Source: Pseudomonas sp. UYIF39
GTDB lineage: Bacteria; Pseudomonadota; Gammaproteobacteria; Pseudomonadales; Pseudomonadaceae
Assembly (NCBI RefSeq): GCF_029963765.1
Contig: NZ_JALBYU010000001.1
Span: 434,001-498,000 of the forward strand
Length of the DNA: 64,000 bases
Direction of reading: 5' to 3'
This document shows, piece by piece, positions 63,562 through 64,000 of the stretch. The translations under genes and the position numbers were made by a program. Every line of letters begins with the position of its first letter. The stretch's first letter is position 1. The notes below the pieces were generated by a model. It was not told the origin of the DNA, did not search any database, and saw only the letters and a program-made list of their open reading frames with translations.

Positions 63562-64000
63562 TCAGGACTTGCGATTGAGCAAACTGCGCTCCATCCGCGC
63601 GATGCCTTCTTCCAGCAACGACCGTGGGCAACCGAAATTCAGGCGCACGAACTGTTTGCTGTCATCGCCGAAATCCAGACCAGGGCTCAGCCCGACCTTG
63701 GCTTGCTCAAGAAAAAACTGCTGAGGGTTATCCAGTCCCAGCGCCGAGCAATCGAGCCACGCCAGATAGGTGCCTTGTGGGATATTCATGGTCACACCCG
63801 GCAGTCGCGTGTTGACTGCTTCCACCAGATAATCCCGATTGCTTTGCAGATACGCCTTCAACCCGGCCAGCCAAGGGCCGCCTTCGCTGTAGGCGACGCG
63901 CGTCGCTTCCATGCCCAACGGGTTGACGCTGTCGACCATGCCGCAGCGGGCGTGGTTGACCTTTGCACGCAACGCCGAGTCCTGAATGATCATGAAAGAC
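63562..64000 (-). CDS. PatB/MalY-type PLP-dependent aminotransferase/C-S lyase (C-terminal part)
   Basis: The frame is open to the right edge, and only the last 145 or so residues are present. It shows the small-domain region of a fold-type I PLP enzyme: SVNPLGMEATRVAYSEGGPWLAGLKAYL, then TYLAWLDCSALGL and the phosphate/carboxylate Arg in RLNFGCPRSLLEEGIARME. These are typical of the MalY/PatB family of cystathionine beta-lyase-like enzymes. The PLP Lys lies outside the window. No terminator is obvious in the 169 bases towards the antiporter gene. Confidence 0.88.
   Translation of the reverse strand, partial: SFMIIQDSALRAKVNHARCGMVDSVNPLGMEATRVAYSEGGPWLAGLKAYLQSNRDYLVEAVNTRLPGVTMNIPQGTYLAWLDCSALGLDNPQQFFLEQAKVGLSPGLDFGDDSKQFVRLNFGCPRSLLEEGIARMERSLLNRKS

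Noticed and set aside
1..64000. CRISPR array, prophage, integron or complete insertion sequence
   Set aside because: No regularly spaced direct repeats, phage structural genes, integrase or intact transposase were seen. The only mobile-element trace is the RAYT pseudogene and its REPs.

Overview
The window looks like a chromosomal segment of a Pseudomonas from the P. fluorescens complex. The evidence is the mexS/mexT/mexEF-oprN arrangement, the aprA-aprI-aprDEF exoprotease cluster followed by two subtilisin autotransporters and two RTX lipases, high-GC codon use, a REP-associated tyrosine transposase with REP doublets, and several families typical of pseudomonads (DUF1652, halovibrin-like lipoprotein, FAN1, FUSC/DUF1656 efflux). 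There is no rRNA, no intact tRNA, no CRISPR array, and no prophage or complete insertion sequence.

Layout. 1-4.5 kb: the end of a large hybrid histidine kinase with three receivers, overlapping genes for a CheR methyltransferase, a receiver-less CheB methylesterase and a receiver-kinase, then a single-domain response regulator. 4.6-5.5 kb: a halovibrin-like lipoprotein. 5.7-10.1 kb (minus strand): a double KaiC ATPase coupled by a 4-base overlap to a hybrid kinase with a degenerate N-terminal receiver, and a TPR membrane protein. 10.2-13.6 kb: an AaeB-like FUSC/DUF1656/HlyD efflux operon. 13.6-22 kb: mexE-mexF-oprN with the LysR regulator mexT, and divergent mexS. MexT-box-like sites lie about 75 bases upstream of both mexE and mexS. 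22-25.5 kb: an unrecognised 495-residue protein and a MocR-type regulator broken by one in-frame TGA. 25.6-32.2 kb: phosphoglucomutase, pirin, a UvrD-like helicase, a DUF1652 protein and an AraC regulator with an NTF2-like domain. 32.3-35.2 kb: an amine-oxidising FAD enzyme, a cupin and a periplasmic polyamine-binding protein. 35.2-35.8 kb: a frameshifted REP-associated transposase and a REP doublet.

The centre of the window (36-52.9 kb) is an extracellular hydrolase island: serralysin aprA, its inhibitor aprI, the type I exporter aprDEF, two autotransporter proteases (pspA and pspB, with pspA bracketed by REP doublets), and two RTX lipases/polyurethanases. AprDEF probably exports AprA and both lipases, while the Psp proteins carry their own beta-barrels. 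An AT-rich leader with several palindromes and two GGA motifs precedes aprA and suggests layered, perhaps Gac/Rsm-type, control.

The right end carries a FAN1-type nuclease gene coupled to a nuclease-helicase fusion gene, an orphan zeta-toxin-like kinase, a two-PAS hybrid kinase, a hemerythrin, a CPA1 antiporter and the C-terminus of a PatB/MalY-type aminotransferase. Family names come from motif recognition by eye, since no database search was possible. Gene starts were adjusted using visible ribosome-binding sites.
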